This document shows positions 1 through 8,128 of a DNA stretch of 37,364 nt, one piece after another. The notes beneath the pieces were generated by a model. That model had not been told where the DNA came from. It saw only the letters and a list, made by a program, of their open reading frames with translations, and searched no databases. The DNA is from Kangiellaceae bacterium. Its GTDB lineage: Bacteria > Pseudomonadota > Gammaproteobacteria > Enterobacterales > Kangiellaceae. The translations under genes were made by a program, and so were the position numbers. How positions within the stretch are numbered: position 1 is the first letter of the stretch; each line of letters starts with the position of its first letter. The stretch covers positions 1-37,364 of the forward strand of contig JADGFG010000018.1 in NCBI GenBank assembly GCA_016743995.1, read 5' to 3'.

Positions 1-305
1 ATAAAACTGACTCTCAATATCGAGCAAAACGCAGTTTTGACCTGCTTAAATTAAAACTATTCAATGATGCAGAAGCTCAGGTCATTTCTTATCAGGAAGG
101 GAAAGGAAAATATAAAGGATTAATGGGGGCAATAACAGTCATCAATAATGAAGGGGTGCAGTTTAAAATTGGTAGCGGGTTTAGTGATAAAGAAAGAAAA
201 AATCCGCCTGCAATAGGAAGCATAATTACCTATCGATATCGGGGTAAAACAAAATACAATGTACCTCGATTTGCGACCTTTCTTCGCCAACGCAATCCTG
301 AGTAA
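1..305 (+). CDS. ATP-dependent DNA ligase, C-terminal part (5' end outside window)
   Basis: The open frame runs in from the window edge (first full codon at base 3) to TAA at 303-305, giving about 100 residues. It contains the C-terminal OB-fold of small bacterial ATP-dependent DNA ligases. Recognisable stretches are GKGKYKGLMGA, a KIGSGFSDKERKNPP segment and the final YNVPRFATFLRQRNPE. Such ligases (LigE-like enzymes in Neisseria, Haemophilus and Vibrio) seal nicks using ATP, and many carry a signal peptide. The adenylation domain with its lysine lies upstream of the window, so subtype and localisation cannot be judged. A strong terminator follows directly. The first internal ATG (123) is not the real start, because the conserved ligase sequence continues upstream of it. 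Confidence 0.85.
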   Translation, partial: KTDSQYRAKRSFDLLKLKLFNDAEAQVISYQEGKGKYKGLMGAITVINNEGVQFKIGSGFSDKERKNPPAIGSIITYRYRGKTKYNVPRFATFLRQRNPE

Positions 306-324
306 ACTCTACAGGCATATATTC

Positions 325-369
325 AAACTCCCTGGAAATCCTGGTTTCAGGGAGTTTGGGTATTTTTAA
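325..369 (+). terminator. Rho-independent terminator after the ligase gene
   Basis: A perfect 10-bp stem (AAACTCCCTG at 325-334 pairing with CAGGGAGTTT at 348-357) has a 13-nt loop and is followed by GGGTATTTTTAATTTT. The T tract is on the plus-strand side only, so it ends the ligase transcript. For leuB, arriving from the other side, it is at best a weak stop. Confidence 0.85.
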
Positions 370-426
370 TTTTCAAATCAAATAATTTGCAAACAACTGG
401 TTCAGTTGAATATGCCAGAAGCCGGG

Positions 427-1473
427 CTAAATTAATTCGACAACAGCGTTAGTTGCATCAACGGTTGATACCTGGCTATCGCTATTCAGATCTCTGGTTA
501 AAACCCCATCGGCAATCGCCTGTTGCACAGCTTGCTCAACTGCATCCGCTTCATTGGACAGTTTCAACCAACGAAGCATCATTGCAGCGCTTAAAATTGA
601 TGCGTAAGGGTTTGCTATACCCTGACCTGCAATATCAGGTGCAGAACCATGGATAGGCTCAAACAGGCCACAACCATCACCAAGGGAAGAAGAAGCCAGC
701 AATCCCATAGAACCAGCCAGAACACTCGCCTCATCAGATAAAATATCACCAAACATATTTTCAGTTAATATCACATCAAAATGAGCCGGCTCCTGGATCA
801 ACTTCATCGCACAGGAATCAACTAATTGATGCTCAAGTTGAATTTCAGGATAATTTTCTGCAACATAACCCGTAACAACATCTCTCCACAAACGAGAAGT
901 TTCCAGAACATTTGCTTTATCAACAGACGTTAGTCGCTTGTCTCTCTGCATAGCCAGTTCACAAGCAACTTTGGTAATTCTTTCAACCTCTCTCACCGAA
1001 TATCGACACTCATCCGTCGCAAAATCCTTACCTTTGTGTTTCGCTCCAAAATAGATCCCACCGGTTAATTCTCTGACAACAATAAAGTCAACATTTTTTA
1101 ACAACTCAGGTTTTAAAGGCGAAGCATCCAGTAATGTCGGGAAGACCGTTAAAGGGCGAATATTTGAAAAAACATTCAGTTCACTTCTTAGTTTTAAGAG
1201 TCCCTGCTCCGGGCGAACTTTATTATTTGGATCGTCCCACTTTGGACCGCCAATTGCCCCTAAAAAAACAGCATCAGCTGACTTACAGGCGTTTATCGTT
1301 TCCTCAGGAAGAGGGTTTCCGGTCGCATCGATAGCACAACCACCAATTAAATAATCAGACATTTCAAACTGATGGGAAAATTTTTCAGCGATAGCATTAA
1401 GTACCCTGACAACTGATTCAGATACTTCCGGTCCAATTCCATCACCTGGTAAACAGGCTATTGTAAATTTCAT
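427..1473 (-). CDS. leuB: 3-isopropylmalate dehydrogenase
   Basis: Catalyses NAD-dependent oxidative decarboxylation of 3-isopropylmalate, the third leucine-specific step, in the cytoplasm. The 348-residue protein is close to the family length (350-363). Visible signatures are the N-terminal PGDGIGPEV, the RPEQGLLKLRSEL and RELTGGIYFG substrate-binding segments, the DNMFGDILSDEA-type metal-binding segment (here ENMFGDILSDEA) and the cofactor-binding stretch GLFEPIHGSAPDIAGQGIAN. The start ATG (1471-1473) shares one base with the leuD stop (TAATG), so the gene is translationally coupled. It is last in leuC-leuD-leuB and so falls under the attenuator at 3572-3679. leuA is not in the window. Nothing odd was seen. 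Confidence 0.97.
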   Translation of the reverse strand: MKFTIACLPGDGIGPEVSESVVRVLNAIAEKFSHQFEMSDYLIGGCAIDATGNPLPEETINACKSADAVFLGAIGGPKWDDPNNKVRPEQGLLKLRSELNVFSNIRPLTVFPTLLDASPLKPELLKNVDFIVVRELTGGIYFGAKHKGKDFATDECRYSVREVERITKVACELAMQRDKRLTSVDKANVLETSRLWRDVVTGYVAENYPEIQLEHQLVDSCAMKLIQEPAHFDVILTENMFGDILSDEASVLAGSMGLLASSSLGDGCGLFEPIHGSAPDIAGQGIANPYASILSAAMMLRWLKLSNEADAVEQAVQQAIADGVLTRDLNSDSQVSTVDATNAVVELI

Positions 1474-2054
1474 TAACTATATCTCACTTGTTGTTTTTCA
1501 AATGTATCAATTTTCTCTTCTCGACTTAAAATAAAATCCAGCTGGTCCATTCCATTCAAAAAACAATAACGAGAAAATGGCTCTAACGTAAAGGCAATCG
1601 TTTTATCTTCAGCGGTTATACATTGTTGTTCAATATCAACGGTAATACTCTTGCCATTCAGCCCAGACAAAAACTCATGCTCTTCAGCTGAAACAATAAC
1701 TGGTAATAATCCATTTTTAACGGAATTATTTTTAAATATATCCGCTATAGAAGTACTGATTACCACTTTGATCCCAAAATCGACCAGTGCCCAGGGCGCA
1801 TGTTCTCGAGACGAACCACATCCCAGATTATCTCCTGCAATAAGTATACTGCTATCACGAGTCTCTGCTTTATTGAGTACAAAATCTTTAACCTCAGCTC
1901 CGTGACTATCATAACGCCAGTTAGAAAATAAAAACTGACCAAGTCCCTTTTTATTCGTGATTTTTAAATGTTCTGCAGGAATAATCTGATCAGTATCAAT
2001 ATTCGATATGTCTAGTACTGCAGCAGTTCCTGTTACTTTATTAACAATCTGCAT
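1473..2054 (-). CDS. leuD: 3-isopropylmalate dehydratase, small subunit
   Basis: Small subunit of the LeuCD isomerase, which interconverts 2- and 3-isopropylmalate. The 193-residue protein (about 200 in E. coli) shows the swivel-domain signature GDNLGCGSSREHAPWAL near residues 74-90, and the family N-terminal pattern DTDQIIPAEHLK. Both ends overlap neighbours by one base: its ATG shares the A of the leuC stop, and its stop shares a base with the leuB ATG. This TAATG coupling on both sides suggests matched synthesis of the subunits. No unusual residues were seen. Confidence 0.96.
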   Translation of the reverse strand: MQIVNKVTGTAAVLDISNIDTDQIIPAEHLKITNKKGLGQFLFSNWRYDSHGAEVKDFVLNKAETRDSSILIAGDNLGCGSSREHAPWALVDFGIKVVISTSIADIFKNNSVKNGLLPVIVSAEEHEFLSGLNGKSITVDIEQQCITAEDKTIAFTLEPFSRYCFLNGMDQLDFILSREEKIDTFEKQQVRYS

Positions 2055-3448
2055 TATGCTACCGCCTTAATTTGAGATGCATCAGTGACCTTACCGGCAA
2101 CTGCCGACGCAGCGGCTGTTGCGGGACTAGCCAGTAAAGTCCTTCCACCTGGCCCCTGTCTTCCTTCAAAGTTTCTGTTACTCGTGCTCACACAAACTTG
2201 TCCAGGTAAAATAATATCACCATTCATTCCCAGACACATTGAACACCCAGGTTCACGCCATTCTGCACCCGCCTCAATGAATATTTTGTCCAGCCCTTCC
2301 TTTTCAGCCTGGCTCTTCACCTGATGAGAACCTGGTACTATCATTGTCCTTACATTTTTTGCTACTTTATGACCTTTGAAAACTGCAGCCGCACTTCTTA
2401 AATCAGATATTCGAGAATTCGTACAACTACCAATAAATACGACATCAACATTCTTTCCTATCATAGCGTCTTTCGCTTTAAAGCCCATATAATCAAGCGC
2501 ATGTTGTGCCGAATTTTCTGGTATCAGCTCTGTAACAGGGATACCCATTTCTGGATTTGTTCCAAATGTAATCATTGGCTTTACTTCACTAGCATTCAAT
2601 ACGATCAAACTGTCAAACTCAGCGCCTTCATCAGTATAGAGATTTGACCAGTCACTAACGGCTTTATTCCAATTTTCACCATCAGGCGCATAAGGTCTTC
2701 CTTGTAAATAATCAAAAGTCACTTGATCAGGTGCAATCATTCCCGCCCTTGCTCCCGCTTCAATTGACATATTACACACCGTCATTCGCTCTTCCATATT
2801 CAACGCTTTAATCGCTTCACCAAAGTACTCGATAACATGACCAGTAGCACCACCAATTCCAATCTGAGAAATAATTGCCAGCACCAGATCTTTTGCTGAA
2901 ACATTTTCAGACAATACACCATCAACTCTTATTCCCATTGATTTTGATTTACGTTGTGGAATACATTGTGTGGCAAATGTATAACCGACTTCACTAGTTC
3001 CAATACCAAATGCCAAAGCACCAAAAGCTCCATGAGTACTCGTATGGCTATCACCGCAAACAACGGTTTGTCCAGGTTGAACAATCCCCTGCTCCGGGGC
3101 AACAACATGAATAATTCCCTGCCTGTCATCTCCCAGTTCAAACAATGTTATATTAAACGCTTCACAATTTGCTTTTAGCTTTTCAACTTGCAGCTTTTCT
3201 TTTTCACCGTTAAACAGATACTCTCCAGATTCTGTCGCTGGTGTCGTTGGAGTAGAATGATCCATCGTCGCAAAGGTTCTATCCGGGCGGCGTAGCTTTA
3301 AGCTTCTGGAACGCAACATATCAAAAGCCTGCGGAGAGGTTACCTCATGAATTAAATGAGTATCAATATAAAGAACCGCAGGTGTATCAACACTTTCTAC
3401 TGATACCTGATGCGCATCCCAAACTTTATCAAAAAGCGTTTTCTTCAT
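2054..3448 (-). CDS. leuC: 3-isopropylmalate dehydratase, large subunit
   Basis: Catalytic aconitase-family subunit of isopropylmalate isomerase, carrying a [4Fe-4S] cluster. At 464 residues it matches E. coli LeuC (466). The cluster ligands are visible as one Cys in [10 protein letters not shown] and the CxxC in [13 protein letters not shown]. Family signatures AFGIGTSEV and [20 protein letters not shown] are also present. The ATG at 3446-3448 has an AGGA Shine-Dalgarno sequence seven bases upstream. It is the first structural gene of the operon. About 280 bases of leader precede it, containing a Leu-rich peptide and an intrinsic terminator, which implies control by leucine supply. Confidence 0.97.
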   Translation of the reverse strand: MKKTLFDKVWDAHQVSVESVDTPAVLYIDTHLIHEVTSPQAFDMLRSRSLKLRRPDRTFATMDHSTPTTPATESGEYLFNGEKEKLQVEKLKANCEAFNITLFELGDDRQGIIHVVAPEQGIVQPGQTVVCGDSHTSTHGAFGALAFGIGTSEVGYTFATQCIPQRKSKSMGIRVDGVLSENVSAKDLVLAIISQIGIGGATGHVIEYFGEAIKALNMEERMTVCNMSIEAGARAGMIAPDQVTFDYLQGRPYAPDGENWNKAVSDWSNLYTDEGAEFDSLIVLNASEVKPMITFGTNPEMGIPVTELIPENSAQHALDYMGFKAKDAMIGKNVDVVFIGSCTNSRISDLRSAAAVFKGHKVAKNVRTMIVPGSHQVKSQAEKEGLDKIFIEAGAEWREPGCSMCLGMNGDIILPGQVCVSTSNRNFEGRQGPGGRTLLASPATAAASAVAGKVTDASQIKAVA

Positions 3449-3571
3449 ACAAATTCCTGCTCAATATTGTGTTTAAAAAATTTTCTACAAACATGACATT
3501 CAAATATAGCTATCAAATACAACTAACAAACATAGTCGTTATCATTAGTCAGATAACAAGCTGTTTAAAAC

Positions 3572-3644
3572 AAAAAAACCCTGTAGTGTTACTACAGGGT
3601 TTTTTATTCTTAAATACAAAAATCCCCGTCAATAATTGACAAGG
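3572..3644 (-). promoter_or_regulatory. Leucine attenuator: protector, antiterminator and terminator hairpins
   Basis: Read on the minus strand, three alternative pairings are visible. (a) Protector: CCUUGUCAA (3644-3636) pairs with UUGACGGGG (3632-3624) around a UUA loop, a 9-bp helix with two G-U pairs. (b) Antiterminator: GGG plus UUUUU (3626-3618) pairs with AAAAA plus CCC (3605-3597) with one A-A mismatch. (c) Terminator: ACCCUGUAGU (3600-3591) pairs with ACUACAGGGU (3587-3578), extended by A-U pairs and followed by seven Us, G and four Us. The protector's 5' arm lies inside the Leu codons. A ribosome stalled there would free GGGG, form the antiterminator and allow leuCDB transcription. 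This is the classical E. coli leu/his mechanism, inferred here from sequence. Confidence 0.85.
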
Positions 3645-3679
3645 AGGAGTAACAAACTATTTTGAATTATTTGCGTCAT
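3629..3679 (-). CDS. leuL: leu operon leader peptide
   Basis: A 16-residue peptide, MTQIIQNSLLLLLVNY, starts at ATG 3677-3679 and stops at TGA 3629-3631. Residues 9-13 are five consecutive leucines encoded TTG TTA CTC CTC CTT. Only one codon is repeated (CTC, twice). A Leu run directly before an intrinsic terminator and upstream of leuC is the hallmark of a leucine attenuation leader, comparable in role to E. coli LeuL but unrelated in sequence outside the Leu run. The Shine-Dalgarno sequence is weak. A second tiny frame, ATGATGTTAGTGAACATATGA, overlaps its start. The peptide itself probably has no function beyond sensing charged tRNA-Leu. Confidence 0.85.
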   Translation of the reverse strand: MTQIIQNSLLLLLVNY

Positions 3680-3730
3680 ATGTTCACTAACATCATGTTT
3701 CTATCAGTTAAACCAGTGCTTACTGGCTCT

Positions 3731-3736
3731 ATTATA
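3731..3736 (-). promoter_or_regulatory. Candidate -10 element of the leu leader promoter
   Basis: A perfect TATAAT lies on the minus strand at 3736-3731, about 50 bases before the leader-peptide ATG. No good -35 is visible 16-18 bases upstream (AAATAT or similar), so an activator such as Lrp or a LysR-type protein could be needed. The predicted start near 3724 is followed by an inverted repeat CCAGTAAGCACTGG (3713-3726). Confidence 0.45.
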
Positions 3737-3812
3737 AATAATACGGCTTTTAAATATTTCTTTATCTGCTCAAATCTAATGAATCCAGTGATATTTGTCA
3801 AATAATTTCTGG

Positions 3813-4748
3813 TTAACCTTTTGACCGGCGATTAATAAAAGAAGTAGGGTTAACGTTTCGACCGTTCTTTAAAATCTCATAATGGACGTGTGCTCCGGTT
3901 GAACGACCTGAATTTCCCATTAACGAAATAATTTGGCCTTTACTGACAACATCTCCTTTTTTCACCATTGCCTTTTTATTATGTCCGTATCGAGTCACAA
4001 AACCATCACCATGATTGATTTCTATTAATAATCCATAGCCATATCGATCACCTACCCAGGAAACAATACCCGCCGCAGTACTGATAACGCTATTACCTTC
4101 TTTACCTGCAAAATCAACCCCTGCATGCCAGGCAGGTTTACCAGTAAAGGGATCATTTCTTTCACCATAAAATGAAGACATCCAGCCTTTCTTAATTGGC
4201 CGACCAGAAATGTAACGCTCCACACCCATGTGTTTATCCATCAATAAAGACTCTAATACATTTAATTGCTGCTCGCGAGAATCTAACTGTTGATCAATAT
4301 TATCCAGCGATCCCAGTAAACCTGACAAATTAGCACTCTTTGAAATGGAAGCTCTTTCTGGACCACCTATCGCGGGGTTCTGACTAAAGTTAAACTCCTT
4401 AGCATCTAACCCGGCAACCTTGATAATGCGCTCCCCGGCAGCATTTAATCGCCTGACATGAGCTTGCATCATACCAAGCCGGGCAGCAAGCGCGTTCAAT
4501 TTGTGCTCAGAGGACTTTTTCGCATGACTTAATTCAAGCCACTGATCGGCTAACTCCTGTTTCCAGTTATCGATTGTCACTTGTTCAACATTAGCAACCT
4601 GAGCCTTTTTAAGCGCAAAAACATACCCGCTAACACCTGCTAGCATAGGTAATATAACCAACGCCCCAAAAACACTGTACAAATAGCGGTTTTTTAGCTT
4701 GATGCTTCTCATACCTTGCGGTGATCTTTGTAAAATTGTAATACTCAT
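3813..4748 (-). CDS. Membrane-anchored M23 (LytM-type) peptidase
   Basis: A 311-residue protein. One N-terminal membrane segment (about residues 23-46) follows a basic cytoplasmic tail, a helical probably coiled-coil region (about 50-110 and 145-175) comes next, and a C-terminal M23 endopeptidase domain (about 185-305) closes it. All zinc and catalytic residues are present: H208 and D212 in HAGVD, H256 in YGHN, and H287/H289 in GAHVHYE. The domain would face the periplasm and cut, or regulate cutting of, peptidoglycan cross-links. It resembles the M23 gene found next to lpxC and the DUF721 gene in Pseudomonas, where secA follows. Here leuCDB takes the place of secA. dciA is divergent, 195 bases away. 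The exact substrate is unknown. Confidence 0.88.
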   Translation of the reverse strand: MSITILQRSPQGMRSIKLKNRYLYSVFGALVILPMLAGVSGYVFALKKAQVANVEQVTIDNWKQELADQWLELSHAKKSSEHKLNALAARLGMMQAHVRRLNAAGERIIKVAGLDAKEFNFSQNPAIGGPERASISKSANLSGLLGSLDNIDQQLDSREQQLNVLESLLMDKHMGVERYISGRPIKKGWMSSFYGERNDPFTGKPAWHAGVDFAGKEGNSVISTAAGIVSWVGDRYGYGLLIEINHGDGFVTRYGHNKKAMVKKGDVVSKGQIISLMGNSGRSTGAHVHYEILKNGRNVNPTSFINRRSKG

Positions 4749-4943
4749 TGAAAACTCTTTTTACTAATACATACCATAATGTTTGTGTTATGTTAAAATT
4801 CCAATATAAAAGTAGAACATCACCTTTATAGACATAACGTCAAACCATAACAAGCTTCTAAACTAACAAGCACACGCTTCCAGATAACACAAATGGATAA
4901 AAACCATAACAAAAACATACTGTTAAAGTCAGCCTTTTAATAT

Positions 4944-5249
4944 ATGAATCGTCGACCCACTCACAATATAACTAATCTGGTTTCTCAGCCAAATGGCGAA
5001 ATAAAATCACTTTTAGATCAACTAGCCAAAATCCAAACACTGAACGATACCTTAAAAAACAAGCTAAATGCAACAGCGATTAAACATTGCCGAATAATAA
5101 ATTTGCGTAAAAGTACGCTGGTCATCGCTGTAGACAGCCCCGCCTGGGCTAATAAAATACGATTTCAACTCCCTGATTTATTGTCATTTTTTCGTGAAAA
5201 AGGCTATTTTGGACTCGCTAATATTGAAGTTATCGTCCGCCCGGAATAG
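4944..5249 (+). CDS. dciA: DciA-type replicative helicase loader (DUF721)
   Basis: A 101-residue protein of the DUF721 family. The KH-like core is recognised by the pattern at about residues 55-85, where strands with LVIAVDSPAWANKIRFQ lead into LPDLLSFFR. DciA is the ancestral bacterial loader of the replicative helicase DnaB, used in lineages that lack phage-derived DnaC. In many gammaproteobacteria the gene sits beside lpxC and secA, and it has been confused with secM because of that location. No signal peptide or arrest motif is visible, so SecM is excluded. The ATG at 4944 has no strong Shine-Dalgarno sequence. The gene stands alone on the plus strand between the M23 peptidase gene and lpxC. 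Confidence 0.82.
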   Translation: MNRRPTHNITNLVSQPNGEIKSLLDQLAKIQTLNDTLKNKLNATAIKHCRIINLRKSTLVIAVDSPAWANKIRFQLPDLLSFFREKGYFGLANIEVIVRPE

Positions 5250-5421
5250 TTCTTTAGTAATAAAGTTATAAAATTAACAAATATTAGAAGTTCATCGTAA
5301 TTATCTTGCGAATAGAGGTGAATGGTAGAATTTCAAGCCGTTATTATCGCATAAGCAAATAAAACTCTATTCTCTGTACTCTATGAAAGGAACTTTCCAC
5401 AAAATGGAGCGCTTTAATAAA

Positions 5422-5468
5422 CAACAAAAAAAGCTCAAAAAACGAACAACTGTCATTTCTTGAGCTTT
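5422..5468 (-). terminator. Rho-independent terminator of lpxC
   Basis: On the minus strand AAAGCTCAA (5468-5460) pairs with TTGAGCTTT (5438-5430), followed by a T-rich run (TTTTTTTGTTG). The loop of about 21 nt is long, but the position, 36 bases after the lpxC stop, and the U tract support a terminator. The plus-strand side ends in TTTGGT and is weak. The rest of 5250-5503 holds nothing recognisable. Confidence 0.75.
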
Positions 5469-5503
5469 GGTATTTAATTAAACAACATTTTAGCGCTTAT
5501 TTA

Positions 5504-6418
5504 TCAGACAGCCAGACCTGGTTTCATAATATAAGAAATTGGAGCCGCATCAGCATCTTCAAAGGTAACAACCTCCCAGGCTTCCGCATCAGCAACAAGA
5601 GCTCTCAATAATTTATTATTTAGATCATGACCTGATTTAATTCCAGTAAAGGCTCCAACCAGACTATTGCCCAGCAAATAAAGATCACCAATTGCATCCA
5701 GGATTTTATGCTTTACAAATTCGTCATCATATCTCAGACCATCTTCATTCAATACTCGGTATTCATCAAGAACAATAGCATTGTCCATACTGCCACCTTG
5801 AACCAGGTTTTTAGCACGTAAATGCTCAATGTCATTCATAAAGCCAAAAGTACGGGCTCTACTCACTTCTTTCACAAAAGAAGTTGCTGAAAAATCAATT
5901 TCTGAAAATTTAGAGCTTGTCGAAAAAACAGGATGCTCAAAATCGATCCCAAATGACACTTTAAAGCCGTCAAAAGGTTCAAAAATTGCTTTTTTATCAC
6001 CTTCAACCACTTCAATACGCTTTTTGATACGAATAAATCGCTTAGCCTTGTTTTGTTCTTCAACGCCCGCGGACTGAATAAGAAAAACAAAAGGTCCTGC
6101 GCTACCATCCATAATGGGAACTTCAGGGGCAGAAACATCAATATAGGCATTATCAATGCCAAGCCCAGCCATAGCTGCTAATAAATGCTCTACTGTCGAT
6201 ATCCGTACATCATCTTTAACCAGACAAGTCGAAAGCGTTGTATCACCCACATTTTCAGGGGCTGCACAAATTTCAACCACAGGGTCAAGATCGATCCGTC
6301 TAAAAACGATACCTGAATCGACTGGTGCCGGACGTAAAGTCAGATAAACTTTATCACCGGTATGAAGGCCAACACCTGTCGCTCTAATTGCAGTCTTAAG
6401 CGTACGTTGTTTAATCAT
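5504..6418 (-). CDS. lpxC: UDP-3-O-acyl-N-acetylglucosamine deacetylase
   Basis: Zinc-dependent deacetylase catalysing the committed step of lipid A synthesis in the cytoplasm. The 304-residue protein aligns end to end with E. coli LpxC (305). Zinc ligands are visible in STVEHLLAA (His) and in [12 protein letters not shown] (His and Asp). MIKQRTLK at the N terminus and [10 protein letters not shown] near the C terminus are family hallmarks. I chose the ATG at 6416-6418 because it matches the family start and has GGAGAG ten bases upstream. A frame-extending TTG at 6434-6436 overlaps that Shine-Dalgarno sequence and is rejected. A terminator and a 494-base gap separate it from ftsZ, so it is probably transcribed independently. 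The C-terminal tail, a target of FtsH proteolysis in E. coli, ends in MKPGLAV. Confidence 0.97.
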   Translation of the reverse strand: MIKQRTLKTAIRATGVGLHTGDKVYLTLRPAPVDSGIVFRRIDLDPVVEICAAPENVGDTTLSTCLVKDDVRISTVEHLLAAMAGLGIDNAYIDVSAPEVPIMDGSAGPFVFLIQSAGVEEQNKAKRFIRIKKRIEVVEGDKKAIFEPFDGFKVSFGIDFEHPVFSTSSKFSEIDFSATSFVKEVSRARTFGFMNDIEHLRAKNLVQGGSMDNAIVLDEYRVLNEDGLRYDDEFVKHKILDAIGDLYLLGNSLVGAFTGIKSGHDLNNKLLRALVADAEAWEVVTFEDADAAPISYIMKPGLAV

Positions 6419-6521
6419 AATTGAATGACTCTCCAATTAACATCACATTAAGCTCACTATTTTGGGGTTATCGTCCCTATATTCAAGGTCGATAACTCAA
6501 ACAGTGCTCACGGATAAACTA

Positions 6522-6538
6522 AACTCATCGGATGAGTT
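6522..6538. repeat. 17-bp perfect inverted repeat in the lpxC upstream region
   Basis: AACTCATC-G-GATGAGTT is an 8-1-8 palindrome about 105 bases upstream of lpxC. It could be an operator or an RNA hairpin. On the minus strand it is followed by TTTAGTTTATCC, too poor in T for a convincing terminator. Apart from this and the ftsZ terminator, the 494-base gap at 6419-6912 contains only short direct repeats (CCTGTAAAAT followed by T/C-AAT, twice between 6878 and 6909). No gene was seen there. Confidence 0.5.
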
Positions 6539-6725
6539 ACTTTAAATTTCGCCGCATATTAGCACAAACTCCAACACATAACACGTTTCCTCACCCTGTA
6601 CTCGCAGAGTTTCACCAAATTTAACTCATTTTGTAGATACATAGACAGCAATATAAGCAATAGGTTGTAAATTATTCCAAAAAATGCTGTTTTTTATATC
6701 TATAGGTTAAAACCACCAATATTTT

Positions 6726-6798
6726 GTTAAAAAAACAGAAAAAAGAACAACGCTAATATAAAAGGAGAAGGGGGTCCTCAATATTAGCCATTGTTGTT
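6726..6798 (-). terminator. Terminator downstream of ftsZ
   Basis: On the minus strand an 8-bp stem GCTAATAT/ATATTAGC (6788-6781 with 6759-6752) is extended by GTTGTT-type pairing across a 4-nt bulge (AACAAC at 6746-6751 with GTTGTT at 6793-6798). The loop is about 21 nt and the 3' side continues into CTTTTTTCTGTTTTTTT. It closes the dcw transcript 115 bases after ftsZ. Confidence 0.7.
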
Positions 6799-6912
6799 CA
6801 TTAGCCTGTGTGAGTCCATTCATCTTATCTGTATCTTAGCGCTGTACAATTCACAGCCGATACAGGCATTAACCTACCTGTAAAATTAATATCTGCCTGT
6901 AAAATCAATAAG

Positions 6913-8055
6913 TTAGTCAGCCTGTTTACGCAGAAATGCTGGAATATCAAGATAATCCATATCACTACCTACAGCCTGCTTAGGCTGTGTTGCCTGCTGA
7001 CGTAAAATAGTTGGTCTTTCCAGTTCAGGGTAATTATTACTTCCATCGGCTCTTCGAGTATTGTCTACCTCAACTTTCGGCGCTGATACCGTATGTTGCC
7101 CAATTCCTGTCGCAACAACAGTCACTCTTATTTCATCTTTAAGTTCAGGATCAATTGCGGTTCCAATAACAACCGTTGCATCATCAGCAGCAAAATCCTG
7201 CACCACACTGCCCACATCAGAGAATTCATCAATACTCATATCTTCACCTGATGTAATATTAACCAATATCCCTTTTGCGCCGGCAAGATTAACATCTTCC
7301 AGTAGAGGGCTAGATACCGCCAGTTCTGCCGCTCGACGAGCACGGTCTTCACCATTGCCAATACCATTACCCATCATAGAAGTTCCCTGCTCTGACATTA
7401 CCGTTCTAACATCAGCAAAATCCACATTGATCAGGCCTGGACAGGTCATTAATTCAGCAATTCCCTGAACAGCACCATGAAGTACATCATTTGCAGCTCT
7501 GAAGGCTTCCGTTAATTTTTTACCCTTCATGACATTAAGTACTTTATCATTAGGTACAATAATTAATGAATCAACATGCTGACGAAGTGCAGCAATTCCT
7601 TCATCGGCAACACTCATTCTTTTCTTCATTTCAAAAAAGAAAGGTTTAGTAACAACAGCGACAGTTAACACGCCAAGTTCTTTAGCGATTTCAGCGATCA
7701 CCGGTGCGGCCCCAGTGCCAGTTCCACCACCCATTCCGGCGGTGATAAAAACCATATCAGTATCCGTTAAAAGCTCAGCAATTCTTTCACGGTCTTCAAT
7801 AGCGGCCTGACGTCCAATTTCGGGATTTGCCCCTGCACCAAGCCCTTTGGTAATTGTAGTGCCCAGTTGAATCGTCATAGTTGCTAACGATCGGTTCAAT
7901 GCCTGTGCATCGGTATTAGCACAAATAAACTCAACACCATCAACACTGGATTTCAGCATGTGTTCAACAGCGTTACCGCCGCCGCCGCCCACTCCAATCA
8001 CTTTGATTACTGCATTTTCACGACAGTTATCAACTAATTCAAACATATTAGCCAT
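6913..8055 (-). CDS. ftsZ: Cell division GTPase (tubulin homologue)
   Basis: Forms the cytoplasmic Z-ring by GTP-dependent polymerisation. The 380-residue protein (E. coli 383) has the GTP-binding loop VGGGGGNAVEHM near residue 22, the tubulin signature GGGTGTGAAPVIA near 107, and the T7 synergy loop NVDFADVRTVM. After a short variable linker comes the conserved C-terminal peptide DYLDIPAFLRKQAD, which binds FtsA and ZipA. The ATG at 8053-8055 has AAGGGG eight bases upstream. It is the last gene of the dcw run, 73 bases after ftsA, and is followed by a terminator. Confidence 0.98.
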   Translation of the reverse strand: MANMFELVDNCRENAVIKVIGVGGGGGNAVEHMLKSSVDGVEFICANTDAQALNRSLATMTIQLGTTITKGLGAGANPEIGRQAAIEDRERIAELLTDTDMVFITAGMGGGTGTGAAPVIAEIAKELGVLTVAVVTKPFFFEMKKRMSVADEGIAALRQHVDSLIIVPNDKVLNVMKGKKLTEAFRAANDVLHGAVQGIAELMTCPGLINVDFADVRTVMSEQGTSMMGNGIGNGEDRARRAAELAVSSPLLEDVNLAGAKGILVNITSGEDMSIDEFSDVGSVVQDFAADDATVVIGTAIDPELKDEIRVTVVATGIGQHTVSAPKVEVDNTRRADGSNNYPELERPTILRQQATQPKQAVGSDMDYLDIPAFLRKQAD

Positions 8056-8128
8056 GTTATTTCCCCTTCGTTTTATTAACTCAATGTTAAAATCTAAAAT
8101 CTAAAAATAAAATTATCTGATAATTCTT

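Noticed and set aside
4944-5249. SecM identification for the small gene beside lpxC
   Set aside because: Location suggests SecM, but there is no signal peptide or arrest peptide, no adjacent secA, and the sequence fits DUF721/DciA.
6419-6436. Upstream TTG start for lpxC (six extra residues)
   Set aside because: It overlaps the GGAGAG ribosome site of the ATG at 6418, and the family N terminus MIKQRTLK begins at that ATG.
7061-7468. 135-residue open frame on the plus strand inside ftsZ
   Set aside because: It is antisense to a fully conserved ftsZ, has Ser/Thr/Pro-rich composition typical of a reverse-frame shadow, and shows no recognisable domain.
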